The notes beneath the pieces were generated by a model. That model did not search any database, had not been told where the DNA came from, and worked only from the letters and a program-made list of their open reading frames with translations. Source: Limosilactobacillus sp. (lineage in GTDB: Bacteria > Bacillota > Bacilli > Lactobacillales > Lactobacillaceae). Taken from it: DNA of 64,000 nucleotides. Location: the NCBI RefSeq assembly GCF_022482365.1, contig NZ_JAKVPE010000001.1:248001-312000 (forward strand). The letters run 5' to 3'. Of this stretch, positions 17,087 through 27,165 are shown piece by piece (the first letter of the stretch is position 1; each line of letters begins with the position of its first letter). A program made the translations under genes and the position numbers.

Positions 17087-18631
17087 ATGACGGTTTACAA
17101 TATTAACTTGGGAATTGGCTGGGCCAATAGCGGAATCGAATACGCCCAAGCCTACCGAGTGAAGCTTTTGGAGCGATTGAAGGTTCCGGTGAAGGTGGTC
17201 TTTTCCAACATGTTGCTTGCCAACAATCTGGAAGAACTGACCAGCAACCTCGGCTTACACGATGACCAGATCATCTGGCTCTATAATTTTTTTACGGACG
17301 TCAAAATTGCACCGACGACCTACCAACTTGCCGCTTTTGAGCAGGGACTAGCGCCGGGCTTTCAAAAGAAGGGCTTGCCGGATGGCAAACAGGTCCAATA
17401 CGACTATCGCCAAGCAGGCAAGCAGCTTCTGATCACGGCCCGACTCGATGACCCACAGCAGCAGACCATCGACCAGGTCTCATACTCATTAAATGGTCGG
17501 CTCTTGCAGCGGGATTTCTATTCCTACGTCAAGTACGCTAGTGAATATTACCAGGGGACGGCGGGGAAAAATTACGTTGTGGCCCGTGACTTCTACAATG
17601 AAGATGGTCAGCCAGCCTATCACCAATACTATGATCAGGGGCACGAACTCTACCAATTCGCGGACGGGCGCGTGCTTGCAAACAAGGACGCCCTCTACCG
17701 GGCAATGCTGCAGCAGCTCGATTTTCAGGCCAATGACGTGATCATCATGGACCGGCTGGATGAAGATAAAGAGTTGGCCAATGGTGAGCTGTTCTTGGAG
17801 AATCACGGTTCCGCCAAACTGGTGGTCCCGATTCATGCCGAACACTACAGCAAGGTGGGGACGACCAGTGAGCATATCCTCTGGAATAATTTCTATGACT
17901 ATCAGTTTAATCATCCCCAGCAGATTGATGCCTATTTATTCGCAACCCCGCAGGAGCGCGATTTATTTGTGCGCCAGCAGACCCAGTATGGTCACTCACC
18001 CGTCCAGGCGGCCGCGATTCCGGTTGGCAGCCTGAGCAAGCTCCACTACTCGAATGGTCAGCGCAAAAAGCACGCGCTCATCACCGCCTCGCGTCTGGCG
18101 CCGGAAAAGCACTTAGATTGGCTGGTTCAGGCGGTGGCCCTCGCCCGTCACGATATTTCCGACGTGACGCTGGATATTTACGGCCAGGGGCCTGAATGGG
18201 AAAAATTGCAAAAGCTGATTGAACAGCTGGACGCGACCGATTACATCCGCCTGATGGGGCAGCATGATTTGACCACGACTTACACCCGGTATGCGGCCTA
18301 CGCCTCCGCTTCGACGAGCGAGGGCTTCGGGTTGAGCCTACTGGAGGCGGTCGGCTCCGGTTTGCCGATCGTGGGCTTCGACGTTCCTTATGGCAATCCG
18401 ACCTTCATTCAAAACGGGCAAACCGGCTACCTGATCCCGTATGATGAAAACGCTGCCGCGCAGGAGAAGTGGCAAAACCTGGCGGCGGGGATCGTCAAGC
18501 TTTTTAACCACCCGACCTTGGCAACTTTCCACCAGCAGGCCTATTTGGCAGCTGTGCCGTACTTGGACGCCAATGTTGTTGATAAGTGGCAGAACTTTTT
18601 GAGGGGGCTGGAAGATGCTAAACTTAATTGA
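17087..18631 (+). CDS. gtfA: glycosyltransferase GtfA of serine-rich-repeat adhesin O-glycosylation
   Basis: The 514-residue GT-B (GT4) enzyme starts MTVYNINLGIGWANSGIEYAQ, the typical GtfA N-terminus. It has TASRLAPEKHLDWLVQA and the C-terminal donor-site motif EGFGLSLLEAVGSG. GtfA with GtfB adds the first GlcNAc to Ser/Thr of serine-rich-repeat adhesins in the cytoplasm. The start has AAAGGGGG upstream, and a TATAAT lies about 17 bases before that. The gtfB start overlaps its end. Its natural substrate may be the adjacent adhesin, now broken, or another protein. No secA2/secY2 is in the window. Confidence 0.9.
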   Translation: MTVYNINLGIGWANSGIEYAQAYRVKLLERLKVPVKVVFSNMLLANNLEELTSNLGLHDDQIIWLYNFFTDVKIAPTTYQLAAFEQGLAPGFQKKGLPDGKQVQYDYRQAGKQLLITARLDDPQQQTIDQVSYSLNGRLLQRDFYSYVKYASEYYQGTAGKNYVVARDFYNEDGQPAYHQYYDQGHELYQFADGRVLANKDALYRAMLQQLDFQANDVIIMDRLDEDKELANGELFLENHGSAKLVVPIHAEHYSKVGTTSEHILWNNFYDYQFNHPQQIDAYLFATPQERDLFVRQQTQYGHSPVQAAAIPVGSLSKLHYSNGQRKKHALITASRLAPEKHLDWLVQAVALARHDISDVTLDIYGQGPEWEKLQKLIEQLDATDYIRLMGQHDLTTTYTRYAAYASASTSEGFGLSLLEAVGSGLPIVGFDVPYGNPTFIQNGQTGYLIPYDENAAAQEKWQNLAAGIVKLFNHPTLATFHQQAYLAAVPYLDANVVDKWQNFLRGLEDAKLN

Positions 18632-19934
18632 AAAATTTGATCCGGCTTCCCGTCATTTCTGGGAATCCCAACGCCGTGCCGGCTTGACGATTCCGACAGT
18701 GGTCATGCACGATAACGGCTTCTTGCCGGATGAGGTCGATTCACCGATCAAGTTTTTCGGCCGTTATGATTCCCAGCGGCCGCCATTGTACTTTGACCGG
18801 TTGCCAGTGCCGGCATACTGGCGGGTCGTCGGTGATCAGCAGGCGGCGGCCATCTACCAGCTCAGCGAGAAGCGGGCAGACATCGTCTATTGGCAGCCAG
18901 AGAACCGTCAGCGGACCGTCCAGCTGGTGCAGTGGCGGGGGCGCGGCGGCGATATCTTATGGGTCGACCACTACAACCGCCACAGTTATCGCTTCGCCCG
19001 GACGGTTTACGACCATCAGCAGCCGACCCTGCGCCAGTACTTCGCTGCTGACGGGTCGACCTTTTTGACCATCAATCTCCTCACTGGCACCGTTGCGCTG
19101 ATCTATCAGCAGCATCGACACTTCTTCAATGACTACGTTGAATTCGTGCGCTTCTATCTTGAGCTGCGTGGCTACCCGTTGGACCAGATCCTCTACAATA
19201 CGCTCAACGAATCCTACCGACTGGCGCTGAGCCTCTCGGCGGCCGGTCAGGACACCCTCTTTTGGCACGAGCCGGTTAAGGGGGAGCTACCCGGCAATAT
19301 GGTCAATTTAATGCAGAATCAAACGCGGACTCGACACATCGTCTTTCAGCGTTACCGCGACTGGCAGCGGTATCGGGCACAGCTAACGAGCTCCCAGGTT
19401 GATTTTCATTATTTGGGAATGGTCTATCCTGTCAAACGACAGAATCAGGACCGGCCCCGGGCCCTGATCGCCACCAATTCGGACCAGCTTGAGCAGCTAA
19501 CGACTCTTGTTCAAGAACTGCCGGAGGTTCATTTTGACATCATGGCGGTGACCGAAATGTCGGCCAAGCTACTGGCCTTTCGGAAATTCGCCAACGTCAG
19601 CCTCTATCCAAATGTTACGGACCAACAGGCGGCGCGGCTCTGGCAGGCAGCCGACTTCTTCTTAGACATCAATCACGGTGCCGAGATTCTCCAGGCCCTG
19701 CGGCGCGCCTTTGAAGAGAACCAGCTGATCCTGGGCTTTGATTCGACGCTCCACGCCCCGCAGCTGGTATCACCGGCCAACGTTTTTGCGCCAAAGGATG
19801 CGGCCAAGCTGGCACAGCAGATTCGCGTGGCCCTAGCTTCGCCAACCCGTTTACAGGAACTCTTGACTGAGCAGCGACAGTTGGCGAGTGCCGTGACGGC
19901 AGAAGATTACCAGCAGCTTTTTAACATTTTATAA
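18615..19934 (+). CDS. gtfB: GtfB, co-factor/stabilising subunit of the adhesin glycosyltransferase
   Basis: The 439-residue protein matches GtfB throughout: MLNLIEKFDPASRHFWESQR at the start, FFGRYDSQRPPLYFDRLPVP, and a C-terminal GT-B-like domain with DFFLDINHGAEI. GtfB has no donor-site EX7E motif of its own; it recognises the acceptor peptide and stabilises GtfA. The 17-base overlap with gtfA ensures matched expression, and a terminator follows 10 bases after the stop. Both reading frames are intact, in contrast to the broken adhesin. Confidence 0.9.
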   Translation: MLNLIEKFDPASRHFWESQRRAGLTIPTVVMHDNGFLPDEVDSPIKFFGRYDSQRPPLYFDRLPVPAYWRVVGDQQAAAIYQLSEKRADIVYWQPENRQRTVQLVQWRGRGGDILWVDHYNRHSYRFARTVYDHQQPTLRQYFAADGSTFLTINLLTGTVALIYQQHRHFFNDYVEFVRFYLELRGYPLDQILYNTLNESYRLALSLSAAGQDTLFWHEPVKGELPGNMVNLMQNQTRTRHIVFQRYRDWQRYRAQLTSSQVDFHYLGMVYPVKRQNQDRPRALIATNSDQLEQLTTLVQELPEVHFDIMAVTEMSAKLLAFRKFANVSLYPNVTDQQAARLWQAADFFLDINHGAEILQALRRAFEENQLILGFDSTLHAPQLVSPANVFAPKDAAKLAQQIRVALASPTRLQELLTEQRQLASAVTAEDYQQLFNIL

Positions 19935-19942
19935 ATCACAGC

Positions 19943-19980
19943 AGGCCGGTGAGCAACAAGACGTTCTCACTGGCCTTTTT
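19943..19980 (+). terminator. terminator of gtfAB
   Basis: AGGCCGGTGAG (19943-19953) pairs with CTCACTGGCCT (19966-19976), one mismatch, followed by TTTTT. Confidence 0.85.
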
Positions 19981-20037
19981 GCGCGCCAGAAAATTCGGGC
20001 GCATTCGGCCAAGTTGATAGGGCCGGCGGGGAAGCTG

Positions 20038-20046
20038 TGATATAAT
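20038..20046 (+). promoter_or_regulatory. extended -10 promoter of the phoH operon
   Basis: TGATATAAT forms an extended -10 element (TG-n-TATAAT). The nearest -35-like box, TTGATA, is 21 bases upstream, too far to be relied on. Confidence 0.5.
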
Positions 20047-20083
20047 CAAAAAGGAATTAACTACTAAAGGGGTTTTACTTAGA

Positions 20084-21124
20084 TTGGTAGAAAAAAACGA
20101 TGAAATTGAACAGGAATTCCGGATTGACAGCCCGGAAATTGAAGTGGGGATTCTTGGCCCCCAGGACAAGTTTGTTAGCCTGATTGAGCAGGGGATGGAC
20201 GTTACCATCAACCCGTTTGGCGATAATCTGAAGGTCAAGGGGCAAGAGGAGGACGTCAAATTAACTGTCGACGTCTTTCACGCCCTGATCGACCTGCTGA
20301 ATCAGGGAATTCGGATTCACAGTACCGACATTGTCAGCGCCATGAAGATGGCCCACCGCGGGACCCTCGAATACTTCGCCGACCTGTACAGCGAGACGAT
20401 CATCAAGGACCGGCGCGGCCGGGCAATTCGGGTGAAGAACTTCGGTCAGCGCCAATACGTCAACGCGATGAAGCACAACGACATTACCTTTGGGATCGGA
20501 CCGGCCGGAACCGGGAAGACCTACCTAGCCGTCGCCATGGCGGTGGCCGCCCTCAAACGCGGGGAGGTCGAACGGATTATCATCACCCGGCCGGCGGTTG
20601 AGGCCGGGGAGAGCCTTGGTTTCCTGCCGGGGGACCTCCAGGAAAAGGTCGACCCCTACCTGCGGCCAATCTACGACGCCTTAAACGACATCTTTGGTGC
20701 CGATCACACCCAGCGCCTGATGGAACGGGGCGTGATCGAAATTGCACCGCTTGCCTACATGCGGGGCCGGACGCTCGACGGGGCCTTCATCATCCTCGAC
20801 GAAGCCCAGAACACGACCAACGCCCAGATGAAGATGTTCCTGACCCGGTTTGGCTTTGGCTCCAAGATGGTGGTCAACGGGGACATCTCCCAGATTGACC
20901 TCAAGCACGGCGTCCGCAGCGGACTGGTGGCGGCCCAGCGAATTCTGCAGAACGTCCGCTCAATTAAGTTCGTGACCTTCAGCGCCGAGGATGTCGTCCG
21001 GCACCCAGTCGTTGCCAGGATCATCGACGCCTACGAGGAAGCGACGACCAAGCAGCAGGCAGCAAAGAAGAAGGCAAGGGAGGACCAGACCAATGGATCT
21101 GACGATTTACGATCAAACGACTGA
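20084..21124 (+). CDS. phoH: PhoH-family ATPase
   Basis: This 346-residue cytoplasmic NTPase has Walker A (GPAGTGKTYLA, about residue 145) and Walker B (FIILDEAQNTT) motifs. PhoH proteins are linked to RNA metabolism and are almost always encoded with ybeY. A TTG start at 20084 follows an AAAGGGG ribosome-binding site. The next gene, ybeY, starts 32 bases before this one ends. The exact biochemical role of the family is not settled. Confidence 0.93.
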   Translation: MVEKNDEIEQEFRIDSPEIEVGILGPQDKFVSLIEQGMDVTINPFGDNLKVKGQEEDVKLTVDVFHALIDLLNQGIRIHSTDIVSAMKMAHRGTLEYFADLYSETIIKDRRGRAIRVKNFGQRQYVNAMKHNDITFGIGPAGTGKTYLAVAMAVAALKRGEVERIIITRPAVEAGESLGFLPGDLQEKVDPYLRPIYDALNDIFGADHTQRLMERGVIEIAPLAYMRGRTLDGAFIILDEAQNTTNAQMKMFLTRFGFGSKMVVNGDISQIDLKHGVRSGLVAAQRILQNVRSIKFVTFSAEDVVRHPVVARIIDAYEEATTKQQAAKKKAREDQTNGSDDLRSND

Positions 21125-21572
21125 CGGGATCAGCGAGGAACAGCGTGAATTAATTAACAAGCTGCTCCAGTTTGCGGCGAACAAACTCGGCCTGGCGGAC
21201 AGCACCGAGATGTCCGTGACCCTGATGAATAACCCGGCCATCAAGAAACTGAACGCCGAATACCGTAACGTTGACCGCGCTACCGACGTGCTGAGCTTTG
21301 CGGCCGAAGAAAACGGCGACGAGACACCGATCATCATGGACCCGGAGCTGGCGGCCGAATTGTCAGTCAACCTCGGTGATCTTTTCATTTCCGTTGACAA
21401 GGTGGCCGAACAGGCGAAGTTCCTCGGCCACTCCACCGAGCGGGAACTTGGCTTTTTAGTGGTCCACGGTTTCCTGCACCTGAACGGCTACGATCACGTT
21501 CAACCGGAAGACGAAAAGAAGATGTTTAGCCTGCAGCGGGAGATTCTCGATGAGTATGGACTCCAACGATAA
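21093..21572 (+). CDS. ybeY: endoribonuclease YbeY (rRNA maturation factor)
   Basis: The 159-residue metalloprotein has the HGFLHLNGYDH zinc motif (about residues 128-138). YbeY acts in 16S rRNA 3' processing and 70S quality control. The ATG at 21093 gives the expected N-terminus (MDLTIYDQT) and follows AAGGGAGG; the frame itself extends further upstream inside phoH. It overlaps phoH by 32 bases and dgkA by 23 bases, so it is embedded in a tightly coupled operon. Confidence 0.95.
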   Translation: MDLTIYDQTTDGISEEQRELINKLLQFAANKLGLADSTEMSVTLMNNPAIKKLNAEYRNVDRATDVLSFAAEENGDETPIIMDPELAAELSVNLGDLFISVDKVAEQAKFLGHSTERELGFLVVHGFLHLNGYDHVQPEDEKKMFSLQREILDEYGLQR

Positions 21573-21951
21573 GCACCAGGTTACGAAGAACCGCCACCTG
21601 CTTCAGGCGATGGGGCACGCCTTTGACGGTATTGTCGCCATGCTGCGGGACGAACGCAACATGCGTTTCCACGTCCTGGCGGCGGTCTTGGCCGTGATGG
21701 TCGGCTGGTGGCTGAAGATTAGTACGGAAGACTGGCTCTGGATCTTGTTGGTGATTTTCCTGGTTCTGGCCGCCGAATTTTTGAACACGGTCACCGAGGC
21801 GATCACCGACCTGCTCGTGGGCCATCATTACGATATTAACGTTAAAAAGGCCAAGGACGTGGCCGCCGGCGGAGTTCTGCTGGCGGCACTCTTTGCCGTG
21901 GCGGTCGGGGCAATCATTTTTGTTCCCCGACTGCTTGTACTTATAAGATAG
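21550..21951 (+). CDS. dgkA: diacylglycerol/undecaprenol kinase
   Basis: This 133-residue integral membrane kinase has three predicted membrane helices and the family motif AEFLNTVTEAITD with its conserved acidic residues. In Gram-positives this family mostly phosphorylates undecaprenol to recycle the cell-wall lipid carrier. ATG 21550 lies inside the end of ybeY, with GCGGGAG before it. It sits between ybeY and era, the standard Firmicute order. Confidence 0.93.
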   Translation: MSMDSNDKHQVTKNRHLLQAMGHAFDGIVAMLRDERNMRFHVLAAVLAVMVGWWLKISTEDWLWILLVIFLVLAAEFLNTVTEAITDLLVGHHYDINVKKAKDVAAGGVLLAALFAVAVGAIIFVPRLLVLIR

Positions 21952-21960
21952 GAAGAAAAT

Positions 21961-22866
21961 ATGGATAATCCAAACTACAAATCGGGCTTTGTGGCCCTCA
22001 TCGGCCGGCCAAACGTCGGCAAATCAACCCTTTTGAATTACATCGTCGGCCAAAAGGTGGCGATCATGAGCAACGTTGCCCAGACGACACGCAACAAGAT
22101 TCAAGGAATCTACACCAGCAAAGACGCCCAGATCGTCTTCATTGACACCCCGGGGGTTCATAAGCCGGCCACCAAGCTCGGCGACTTCATGGAGCGGTCC
22201 ACGATGTCGGCTCTAGACGAAGTCGACGCCGTCCTCTTCGTGGTCAGCGCAACCGAAAAGCGGGGCGCCGGTGACGACTTTATCATTAACCACCTCAAGC
22301 AGGTCAAGCAGCCGATCTACCTGGTCATCAACAAGATCGACCAGGTCAGTCCCAACGATCTGCCGGACATCGTTGACCAGTACAAGGACGCCCTGCCCTT
22401 TAAGGCGGTCGTTCCCGTTTCGGCCCTCCAGGGGAATAACGTTAACGGCCTGATTAACCAATTGGTGGACGGCTTGCCACATGGGCCACAGTACTATCCC
22501 GAAGATCAGATTTCCGATCACCCGGAGCGCTTCGTCGTGGCCGAGATGATCCGGGAGAAGATCTTCATGCTGACGCGTGACGAGGTGCCGCATTCCGTGG
22601 CCGTCGACGTCACCTCCATCAAGCGTGAGGACGAACAGCACGTTCATATCTCCGCCAACATCGTCGTGGAGCGTCCCGGCCAAAAGGGAATCATCATCGG
22701 CAAGAAGGGTCAGATGCTCAAGAAAATCGGGACCATGGCCCGGCAAGACATTGAACGCTTGCTTGGCGACAAGGTATTCCTCCAGCTCTGGGTCAAGGTT
22801 GTTCCCGGCTGGCGGGACAAGTCGGCAATGCTGAAGGATTACGGCTACCGCAACAAGGACTACTAA
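21961..22866 (+). CDS. era: ribosome-assembly GTPase Era
   Basis: The 301-residue protein has a GTPase domain ([11 protein letters not shown] near residue 15, [12 protein letters not shown]) and a C-terminal KH RNA-binding domain with [14 protein letters not shown]. Era binds the 3' end of 16S rRNA and assists 30S maturation, matching its neighbour YbeY. It starts nine bases after dgkA with GGAAG upstream. Confidence 0.97.
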   Translation: MDNPNYKSGFVALIGRPNVGKSTLLNYIVGQKVAIMSNVAQTTRNKIQGIYTSKDAQIVFIDTPGVHKPATKLGDFMERSTMSALDEVDAVLFVVSATEKRGAGDDFIINHLKQVKQPIYLVINKIDQVSPNDLPDIVDQYKDALPFKAVVPVSALQGNNVNGLINQLVDGLPHGPQYYPEDQISDHPERFVVAEMIREKIFMLTRDEVPHSVAVDVTSIKREDEQHVHISANIVVERPGQKGIIIGKKGQMLKKIGTMARQDIERLLGDKVFLQLWVKVVPGWRDKSAMLKDYGYRNKDY

Positions 22867-22884
22867 AGCAAAGGGGGCTTGGCA

Positions 22885-23670
22885 GTGGCCCGGGAGATAA
22901 CTGACTTTCGCGGAATCATCATCTCGCGCCAGGACTACCGTGAACGCGATCTTCTGGTGAAAATCCTGACCGACAAGATCGGCCCGGCAATGTTCTTCGT
23001 CCGCGGGGCCAAGAAGCGGGGAAACCGGCTGGCGGCCGACATCCTGCCCTTTACCCACGGGACCTACATTGGCGCCCTGGCCGATGACGGGCTGAGCTTT
23101 ATCAATACTGCCAGCGAGACCCACCAGTACCGGCACATCGCCGACGATCTGGCCCGCAACGCCTACGCAACCTATATTCTGTCCCTAGTCGACCACGCCT
23201 TTCCCGACCACCGGAGAATCGGTGGTTGGTTTGACCAGGTGGCCGCCGCTCTGGAACGGATCGATCAGGGGGTTGACCCCCAGGCGGTAGCCAACGTGAT
23301 CGCCATTCAATTGCTGGCGATGTTCGGGGTGGCACCGAACTGGGACCAGTGCGTCATCTGCGGGCGCAACCAGTGGCCGCTGGATTTCTCCGAGCAGTAC
23401 GGGGGGATGCTTTGCAGTCAGCATTGGCACCTCGATCCGCGCCGGCTTCACCTGGACCGCCGCACGATCTACTTTTTGCAACGCCTGGCCCATGCCAACC
23501 TGCAAAAAATCCAAACGATCAAGATCAATCCGGTCACGATGCGCCATATCCAGGCGGTCGTCGATACGCTCTATGACGACCAGGTCGGTCTCCGCTTGAA
23601 GAGCAAGCACTTTATCGACCAGATGAACCGCCTGGAACAAAAGATGGGGAAAATCTCTTCAAACGATTGA
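22885..23670 (+). CDS. recO: DNA repair protein RecO
   Basis: The 261-residue protein has an N-terminal OB fold (ITDFRGIIISRQDYRERD) and a zinc-binding CVIC...CSQH cluster in its C-terminal half. RecO loads RecA on SSB-coated DNA together with RecR. I prefer GTG 22885, seven bases after AAAGGGGG; a TTG at 22879 would sit too close to that site. The stop codon overlaps the -35 box of the glyQS T-box promoter. Confidence 0.92.
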   Translation: MAREITDFRGIIISRQDYRERDLLVKILTDKIGPAMFFVRGAKKRGNRLAADILPFTHGTYIGALADDGLSFINTASETHQYRHIADDLARNAYATYILSLVDHAFPDHRRIGGWFDQVAAALERIDQGVDPQAVANVIAIQLLAMFGVAPNWDQCVICGRNQWPLDFSEQYGGMLCSQHWHLDPRRLHLDRRTIYFLQRLAHANLQKIQTIKINPVTMRHIQAVVDTLYDDQVGLRLKSKHFIDQMNRLEQKMGKISSND

Positions 23671-23695
23671 CAATCAGGGGGACATTCTCTATTAT
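23667..23695 (+). promoter_or_regulatory. sigma-A promoter of the glyQS T-box transcript
   Basis: A consensus TTGACA (23667-23672) is followed after 17 bases by TATTAT (23690-23695). It is the strongest promoter match in this part of the window and overlaps the recO stop. Confidence 0.8.
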
Positions 23696-23714
23696 TAGGT
23701 ACGTATTAATTTGA

Positions 23715-23925
23715 ATACCGGCAATGACGGAGAAAAATGATGATTGACACCGCCACAGCGAGCGAGGATGGGTGCAAGCCCCGCGCGGTGGATCATCAGC
23801 AGGCCCTCCAGCAGCCGACTGAACTAAGCTGTTTTGCAGAGATGCAAAAAAGCAGGGTGGAACCGCGAAGTTAACCTCGTCCCTGCAGTTACTGGATCAT
23901 AGTAGCTGCCGGGGCGTTTTATTTT
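23715..23925 (+). promoter_or_regulatory. glycine T-box riboswitch of glyQS
   Basis: The conserved T-box AGGGTGGAACCGCG lies at 23854-23867. A terminator follows (arms about 23878-23893 and 23901-23916, then TTTTATTTT). The upstream stem I is visible: TGATGAT pairs with ATCATCA, and CACCGC with GCGGTG. A GGC glycine codon at 23802-23804 on its 3' side is the likely specifier. Uncharged tRNA-Gly would stabilise the antiterminator and allow glyQS expression. Regulation by glycine follows from the downstream genes; the exact specifier position is inferred. Confidence 0.9.
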
Positions 23926-23937
23926 GAGAAGGGAAGA

Positions 23938-24942
23938 ATGACGATGACAACGAAAAAGCTAAGTGTCCAAGACATCATCTTTACGCTTGAACAATACTGG
24001 GCTAAGCAGGGCTGCATGCTGATGCAGGCCTACGATACCGAAAAGGGTGCCGGGACGATGAGCCCTTACACCTTCCTGCGTGCGATTGGACCAGAGCCGT
24101 GGAGCGCGGCCTATGTTGAACCATCCCGCCGGCCAGCTGATGGTCGTTACGGCCAGAACCCGAACCGGTTGTACCAGCACCACCAGTTCCAGGTGATCAT
24201 GAAGCCATCACCGGACAACATCCAGGACCTCTACCTGGGCAGTCTGAAGGAACTGGGGATCGATCCGCTGGAACACGATATTCGGTTCGTGGAAGATAAC
24301 TGGGAGAACCCGTCAATGGGCTGTGCCGGTGTTGGTTGGGAAATCTGGCTGGACGGGATGGAAGTCACCCAGTTCACCTACTTCCAAGTCGTCGGTGAAT
24401 TGCAGATGCACCCGGTTGCTTCCGAAGTTACCTACGGGCTGGAACGGCTGGCCGAATACATCCAAAACGTTGATTCCGTCTACGACCTCGAATGGGCCGA
24501 CGGGGTGCTCTACGGTGATATCTTCAAGGAACCGGAATACGAACACTCCAAGTACTCCTTTGAAGAAAGCAACCAGGAGATGCTGTTGAAGTTCTTCAAT
24601 GATTATGAAGCCGAAGCCAAGCGGCTGATCAAGCTCGGCCTGGTTCACCCGGCCTACGACTACGTTTTGAAGTGCAGCCACACCTTTAACCTGCTGGACG
24701 CCCGGGGCGCGGTTTCCGTCACCGAGCGGGCTGGCTACCTGCACCGGATCCGGATCATGGCCAAGACGATCGCCAAGGCCTTTGTTGAGGAACGGCGCAA
24801 GCGTGGTTTCCCATTGATTCACGATGAAAAGTTACGGCAAAAGACCTTAGACGAATATACCAAGCGGGCTGAAAAAGCCAAGCAGCGGGCCGCAAAGCAA
24901 GCGGCTAAAAAGACCAAGCAAGCGCAAAAGGGGGACAAGTAA
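23938..24942 (+). CDS. glyQ: glycyl-tRNA synthetase alpha subunit
   Basis: The 334-residue catalytic subunit carries class II synthetase sequence with family-typical blocks ([36 protein letters not shown]). With GlyS it charges tRNA-Gly. It has a Lys/Ala-rich C-terminal tail (about residues 305-334) that makes it longer than the roughly 300 residues usual for GlyQ. The start is ATG 23938 or, with better spacing from GAAGGGAAG, ATG 23944. Confidence 0.97.
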   Translation: MTMTTKKLSVQDIIFTLEQYWAKQGCMLMQAYDTEKGAGTMSPYTFLRAIGPEPWSAAYVEPSRRPADGRYGQNPNRLYQHHQFQVIMKPSPDNIQDLYLGSLKELGIDPLEHDIRFVEDNWENPSMGCAGVGWEIWLDGMEVTQFTYFQVVGELQMHPVASEVTYGLERLAEYIQNVDSVYDLEWADGVLYGDIFKEPEYEHSKYSFEESNQEMLLKFFNDYEAEAKRLIKLGLVHPAYDYVLKCSHTFNLLDARGAVSVTERAGYLHRIRIMAKTIAKAFVEERRKRGFPLIHDEKLRQKTLDEYTKRAEKAKQRAAKQAAKKTKQAQKGDK

Positions 24943-24943
24943 G

Positions 24944-27019
24944 ATGGCTAACTCATATTTACTCGAAGTCGGCGTTGAAGAAATGCCTGCCCACGTGGTG
25001 ACGCCAAGCATTAAGCAGCTGCACCAACGGGTTGCCGACTATCTGAAGGAAGAACGAATTTCCTTCGACTCAATTAAGGAATTTGCAACGCCACGGCGGA
25101 TGGCACTCTTGATCTCGGGACTGGGTGACAAGCAGCCCGACATTGACGAATCCGTCAAGGGCCCGGCCAAGAAGATTGCCCAGGATCAGGATGGCAACTG
25201 GACCAAGGCGGCCATCGGATTTACCCGTGGTCAGGGGGCCACGGTCGACGACATCGAGTTCAAGGAAGTCAAGGGCGTTGAATACGTCTTCGTTGAAAAG
25301 CACATTGCCGGCAAGTCGGTTGCCGAAGTGCTCCAGGGACTGCCGGATGTCATCACGGCCATGAACTTCCCAACCCTGATGCGCTGGGGGTACAACAACC
25401 TGCAATTTATCCGGCCGATCCGCTGGCTGGTCTCCCTGCTCAACGACCAGGTAGTGCCGTTTAAGATCCTGGACGTGGAAGCCGGCCGGACCACCCGCGG
25501 CCACCGTTTCCTGGGTCACGATGTTGAACTCAAGCAGGCCACCGATTACGAGGACGCTCTGCAGGCCGACTTTGTCATTGCCGACCAGGCTAAGCGCAAG
25601 CAAATCATCACCGACCAGATCGACGCGATTGTTAAGAAGAACGATTGGGTAATCAACAAGGACGCCGACCTCTTAGAAGAGGTTAATAACCTGGTTGAAT
25701 GGCCAACTGCCTTTGCCGGTTCCTTTGACCCGAAGTACCTGGCCCTGCCTGATCCGGTCCTGATTACCTCAATGAAGGACAACCAGCGCTTCTTCTATCT
25801 GCGTGATCATGACGGCAAGCTCCTGCCACACTTCATCGCTGTTCGCAACGGGAACAGTGACTACCTGGACAACGTTATCAAGGGGAACGAACGGGTGCTG
25901 GTTCCACGGCTAGAAGATGCCAAGTTCTTCTACGATGAAGACCAGAAGATCACGATCGACGAGTATGTTGAACGCCTCAAGCGGGTCAGCTTCCACGACA
26001 AGATCAGCTCGATGTATGACAAGATGCAGCGGGTTGCTGTGATCGCCCAGCTGTTGGGGAACCACCTCGGCCTGAGTGATGAAGAACTGGCCGACCTTGA
26101 CCGGGCCGCTCACATCTACAAGTTCGACCTGACGACGCAGATGGTCGGTGAATTCGCCGAGCTGCAGGGGATCATGGGTGAAATCTACGCCCAGCTCTTC
26201 GGCGAAAAGGATGACGTGGCCGTGGCCATCCGGGAACACTACATGCCGATTTCCGCTGAGGGTGCCCTGCCGGAGACGAAGATCGGGGCTGTTCTGGCAA
26301 TTGCCGACAAGCTCGACAGCATCATCTCCTTCTTTGCCGTCGGGATGATCCCGAGCGGCTCCAACGACCCATACGCTCTGCGGCGCCAGGCCTTTGGGAT
26401 CGTGCGGATCATCAACGCCCGCAACTGGCACCTGCCGCTGATGGGCATCCAACCGGAACTGGCGGCCGCCTTCAAGCAGGCCGGCATCGAACTGCCGTAC
26501 GCACTGGACGAAAACAAGGGCCAGGTCCGTGCCTTCTTCCTCGACCGCTTGAAGCAGCTCTTCAGTGGTGAAAAGCTGCGTCACGATATCACCGACGCGG
26601 TTACCGATACTAAGGCCGACGACATTGCCAACGTGATCGAGGCCGCTCAGGCAATCGATGCCCACAAGGACGACGCCGACTTCAAGGAAACGATCGAGGC
26701 CCTGACGCGGGTTCTGCGGATCGCCAAGAAGGGGAAGTTCGGTGCGGAGATCACGGTTGATCCGGCACTCTTCGTCAACCCGTCCGAAAAGAAGCTCTAT
26801 GACGCCGTGGCTGCCGTTCAAGCAGCCGCAGCCGGCCGGACTGTCGCTGAAAACTTCGCCGCCCTGCGTTCACTGGCACCGGTGATCAGTGAATACTTCG
26901 ACGAAAACATGATCATGGACAAGGACGAGGCGGTTCGGCGCAACCGGCTGGCCCAGCTGACCATCCTGGCCCGGCTGGCAGCACTGGTTGGGAACCTGGA
27001 CGACCTGATTGTGAAGTAA
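24944..27019 (+). CDS. glyS: glycyl-tRNA synthetase beta subunit
   Basis: The 691-residue subunit starts two bases after glyQ with AGGGGG upstream. It begins [15 protein letters not shown] and contains [26 protein letters not shown] and a C-terminal DALR-type helical tRNA-binding region. GlyS recognises tRNA-Gly and is required for activity of the alpha2-beta2 enzyme. Length is normal for the family. Confidence 0.97.
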   Translation: MANSYLLEVGVEEMPAHVVTPSIKQLHQRVADYLKEERISFDSIKEFATPRRMALLISGLGDKQPDIDESVKGPAKKIAQDQDGNWTKAAIGFTRGQGATVDDIEFKEVKGVEYVFVEKHIAGKSVAEVLQGLPDVITAMNFPTLMRWGYNNLQFIRPIRWLVSLLNDQVVPFKILDVEAGRTTRGHRFLGHDVELKQATDYEDALQADFVIADQAKRKQIITDQIDAIVKKNDWVINKDADLLEEVNNLVEWPTAFAGSFDPKYLALPDPVLITSMKDNQRFFYLRDHDGKLLPHFIAVRNGNSDYLDNVIKGNERVLVPRLEDAKFFYDEDQKITIDEYVERLKRVSFHDKISSMYDKMQRVAVIAQLLGNHLGLSDEELADLDRAAHIYKFDLTTQMVGEFAELQGIMGEIYAQLFGEKDDVAVAIREHYMPISAEGALPETKIGAVLAIADKLDSIISFFAVGMIPSGSNDPYALRRQAFGIVRIINARNWHLPLMGIQPELAAAFKQAGIELPYALDENKGQVRAFFLDRLKQLFSGEKLRHDITDAVTDTKADDIANVIEAAQAIDAHKDDADFKETIEALTRVLRIAKKGKFGAEITVDPALFVNPSEKKLYDAVAAVQAAAAGRTVAENFAALRSLAPVISEYFDENMIMDKDEAVRRNRLAQLTILARLAALVGNLDDLIVK

Positions 27020-27034
27020 TCCGAGTCCTTTTGG

Positions 27035-27062
27035 TTGTAATCCGTGCAACTTGTGGTATCAT
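27035..27062 (+). promoter_or_regulatory. promoter of dnaG-rpoD
   Basis: TTGTAA (27035-27040), a 16-base spacer and TATCAT (27057-27062) preceded by TGG form an extended -10-type promoter, about 100 bases before dnaG. Confidence 0.55.
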
Positions 27063-27165
27063 ATAAATTAAGTGAATTATGGTTAAATGATTGATTGGAG
27101 GGTCGCATTCCGTTGGGTTGCGGCCTTTCGTTACTGTTCGCGAACTAATCAAGTGGGGTGATTCA

